In this document: piece by piece, positions 50,362-50,488 of the stretch
Position numbering within the stretch: position 1 is the stretch's first letter
Layout: each line of letters starts with the position of its first letter
NCBI RefSeq assembly: GCF_015155755.1
Contig: NZ_VWPI01000026.1
Coordinates: 1-50,488 of the forward strand
Source: Komagataeibacter sp. FXV3
GTDB taxonomy: Bacteria; Pseudomonadota; Alphaproteobacteria; Acetobacterales; Acetobacteraceae
Length of the DNA stretch: 50,488 nt
Direction of reading: 5' to 3'
The notes under the pieces: generated by a model
Database searches by the model: none
Seen by the model: only the letters and a program-made list of their open reading frames with translations
What the model was told of the DNA's origin: nothing
Position numbers and translations under genes: made by a program

Positions 50362-50488
50362 GGGTCTGTTGGGAATTAACGCGAATTGATGATTGCAGCG
50401 GTGAGATAAATCATCGCTGCGAATGATCTGTCGGTCTTGTCGCTTCGCATGGCGATGCGCTTGAACTCCTTGAGCTTGCAGAAGAAGT
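50362..50488 (-). mobile_element. End of an IS5-family insertion sequence (continues beyond window)
   Basis: A likely terminal inverted repeat starts GGGTCTGTTGGGAATT at 50362, flanked by TA at 50360-50361, the target type of some IS5 groups. The transposase C-terminus lies inside on the minus strand. The other end is outside the window. Confidence 0.75.
50376..50488 (-). CDS. IS5-family transposase, C-terminal 36 residues
   Basis: The minus-strand frame ending at TAA 50376 encodes FFCKLKEFKRIAMRSDKT, then DRSFAAMIYLTAAIINSR. This is the standard DDE-transposase tail of IS5-type elements, with the K-R-I-A-x-R-x-D-K-T block. The catalytic part and start are beyond the right edge. It lies 60 bases past the DUF2252 stop. 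Confidence 0.85.
   Translation of the reverse strand, partial: FFCKLKEFKRIAMRSDKTDRSFAAMIYLTAAIINSR

Noticed and set aside
50381-50398. TTGATGATTGC near the right edge considered as an FNR-type box
   Set aside because: Only one half-site matches and it lies inside the IS transposase coding end.
1-50488. CRISPR arrays, tRNA or rRNA genes, prophage or toxin-antitoxin modules
   Set aside because: I found no regularly spaced repeats, no cloverleaf-like sequence and no phage or toxin-antitoxin gene families on either strand.

Overview
The window reads as chromosomal DNA of an acetic acid bacterium (Acetobacteraceae, most like Komagataeibacter or Gluconacetobacter). It is GC-rich with dense genes on both strands. 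It carries a three-subunit FAD/cytochrome c membrane dehydrogenase, many sugar-acid and polyol genes, an OprB-type porin, GlcG-like periplasmic proteins, and an AT-rich interspersed intergenic repeat. I place it from gene content only. I saw no rRNA, tRNA or CRISPR array.

Layout. 1-7.8 kb: Dyp-type peroxidase (cut by the left edge), an LpxO/AspH-type hydroxylase, an OafA-type acyltransferase with SGNH domain, a YbfF-like esterase, a 52-residue lipoprotein, a thiopurine methyltransferase homologue and an unassigned SGNH-like membrane protein. 7.9-11.4 kb: polyol module (zinc polyol dehydrogenase, RbtT/DalT-type permease, AraC regulator). 11.6-18.5 kb: DMT transporter, cupin, Crp/Fnr and TetR regulators, secreted protein, amino acid permease and XRE-cupin regulator. 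18.9-24.7 kb: secreted hydrolase, TonB-dependent receptor, YeiH-like transporter with a divergent LysR gene.

25.2-36.2 kb is the metabolic core. A six-gene minus-strand run (LysR, anion-type MFS carrier, royal-jelly/lactonase-like protein, then gamma, flavoprotein and triheme cytochrome c subunits of a membrane dehydrogenase) faces an IlvD/Edd aldonate dehydratase. An HpcH/HpaI aldolase follows at the far end. Read together: periplasmic aldose oxidation to a lactone, hydrolysis, uptake of the aldonate, dehydration to a 2-keto-3-deoxy acid, and aldol cleavage. One base upstream of the aldolase is a 51-codon relic that looks like the two ends of an aldehyde dehydrogenase, possibly the lost oxidative (Weimberg-type) branch.

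36.4-40.2 kb: DoxX-like membrane protein, two secreted GlcG/HbpS-like proteins and an OprB porin. 40.9-46.9 kb: a MurNAc/anhydro-MurNAc salvage operon (serine hydrolase, murQ, anmK, nagB) with a divergent sodium:solute symporter. 46.9-50.5 kb: oleate hydratase, a DUF2252 protein and the end of an IS5-type element.

Three things cut across the map. (1) A family of about nine related intergenic repeats, including a 172-bp inverted element with perfect 17-bp ends. (2) Two perfect and one near-perfect TTGAT-N4-ATCAA boxes, all intergenic, in a window that also encodes a Crp/Fnr regulator with an E-T-T-S-R recognition helix. (3) Several clean palindromes placed where the neighbouring LysR and XRE regulators would bind.
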